Positions 21,441 through 21,481 of a DNA stretch of 21,481 nt are shown here, piece by piece. Position 1 is the first letter of the stretch. The number at the start of each line of letters is the position of its first letter. The notes below the pieces were generated by a model, which saw nothing but the letters and a program-made list of their open reading frames with translations, did no database searches and was not told the origin of the DNA. Position numbers and translations under genes: made by a program. Source of the stretch: JAMXLJ01 sp036558745 (GTDB lineage: Bacteria > Actinomycetota > Acidimicrobiia > IMCC26256 > JAMXLJ01); assembly GCA_036558745.1 (NCBI GenBank), contig DATBEZ010000007.1:1-21481 (forward strand), read 5' to 3'.

Positions 21441-21481
21441 CTGTACGAACAGATCGCGCGCAACAAGCGCCGCAGCTTCCT
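21441..21481 (+). CDS. Probable HtpX-type M48 metalloprotease, 3'-truncated
   Basis: Only the first 13 full codons are in the window, reading (L/M)YEQIARNKRRSF. This is how HtpX-like peptidases linked to lemA begin. No ATG, GTG or TTG occurs in this frame between the lemA stop (same frame, 21402-21404) and this point, so the start would be the CTG at 21441-21443; GAGG at 21430-21433 is a suitable ribosome-binding site seven bases before it. The protease part with HEXXH would lie beyond the right edge, so the call rests on the N-terminus and the neighbour. Confidence 0.6.
   Translation, partial: MYEQIARNKRRSF

Noticed and set aside
1..21481. CRISPR arrays, insertion sequences, phage genes, tRNA or rRNA genes
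   Set aside because: No regularly spaced repeats, transposase or integrase motifs, or cloverleaf/CCA-type segments were seen.

Overview
The window is GC-rich DNA (roughly 70% G+C by eye) with dense, mostly non-overlapping genes and frequent GTG starts. Three cofactor and lipid signatures point to an actinobacterium: coenzyme F420 enzymes (an LLM-class oxidoreductase and the NADPH:F420 reductase NpdG), mycothiol synthesis (MshC), and phosphatidylinositol mannoside (PIM) synthesis (PgsA, a PatA-like acyltransferase, PimA). Several start codons sit 6-9 bases downstream of a -10-like hexamer with no Shine-Dalgarno, which fits the leaderless transcripts common in this phylum. A deep-branching class such as Acidimicrobiia is my guess. 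The sequence does not prove it.

Layout. 1-2688 (+): C-terminal three quarters of DNA polymerase III alpha (dnaE), entering from the left edge. 2702-4296 (-): F420-dependent LLM oxidoreductase followed by a 4-base-overlapping SAM methyltransferase. 4467-6297 (+): npdG then mshC, one base apart, divergent from the oxidoreductase. 6372-6953 (-): a four-helix membrane protein. 7095-9592 (+): thrS then a HIT-domain protein. 9687-10947 (+): a two-helix membrane protein, then what look like joined remnants of two genes, the second being the C-terminal end of a CopD/YtkA-like copper protein. 10925-17711 (-): six genes in a row, which are an EF-G-like GTPase, a large lipoprotein, a GT-C type membrane glycosyltransferase, a cysteine-containing winged-helix regulator, a DUF2231 membrane protein and a GTP cyclohydrolase I-like protein lacking every zinc ligand. 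17939-20798 (+): pgsA, patA-like acyltransferase, pimA. 20841-21404 (+): lemA. 21441-end (+): the start of what looks like an HtpX-type protease.

How the parts fit. In Mycobacterium tuberculosis thrS, the HIT gene, pgsA1, the acyltransferase gene and pimA form one uninterrupted block. Here the same genes keep order and direction, but about 8.3 kb of other genes lies between the HIT gene and pgsA. That inserted segment holds everything unusual in the window: gene remnants, the EF-G paralogue, the lipoprotein/glycosyltransferase pair, and the regulator/DUF2231/pseudo-FolE operon with a perfect 18-bp palindrome placed at its promoter. The regulator/DUF2231/FolE-like trio is the best candidate for an undescribed system. 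No tRNA, rRNA, CRISPR array, insertion sequence or phage gene was seen.
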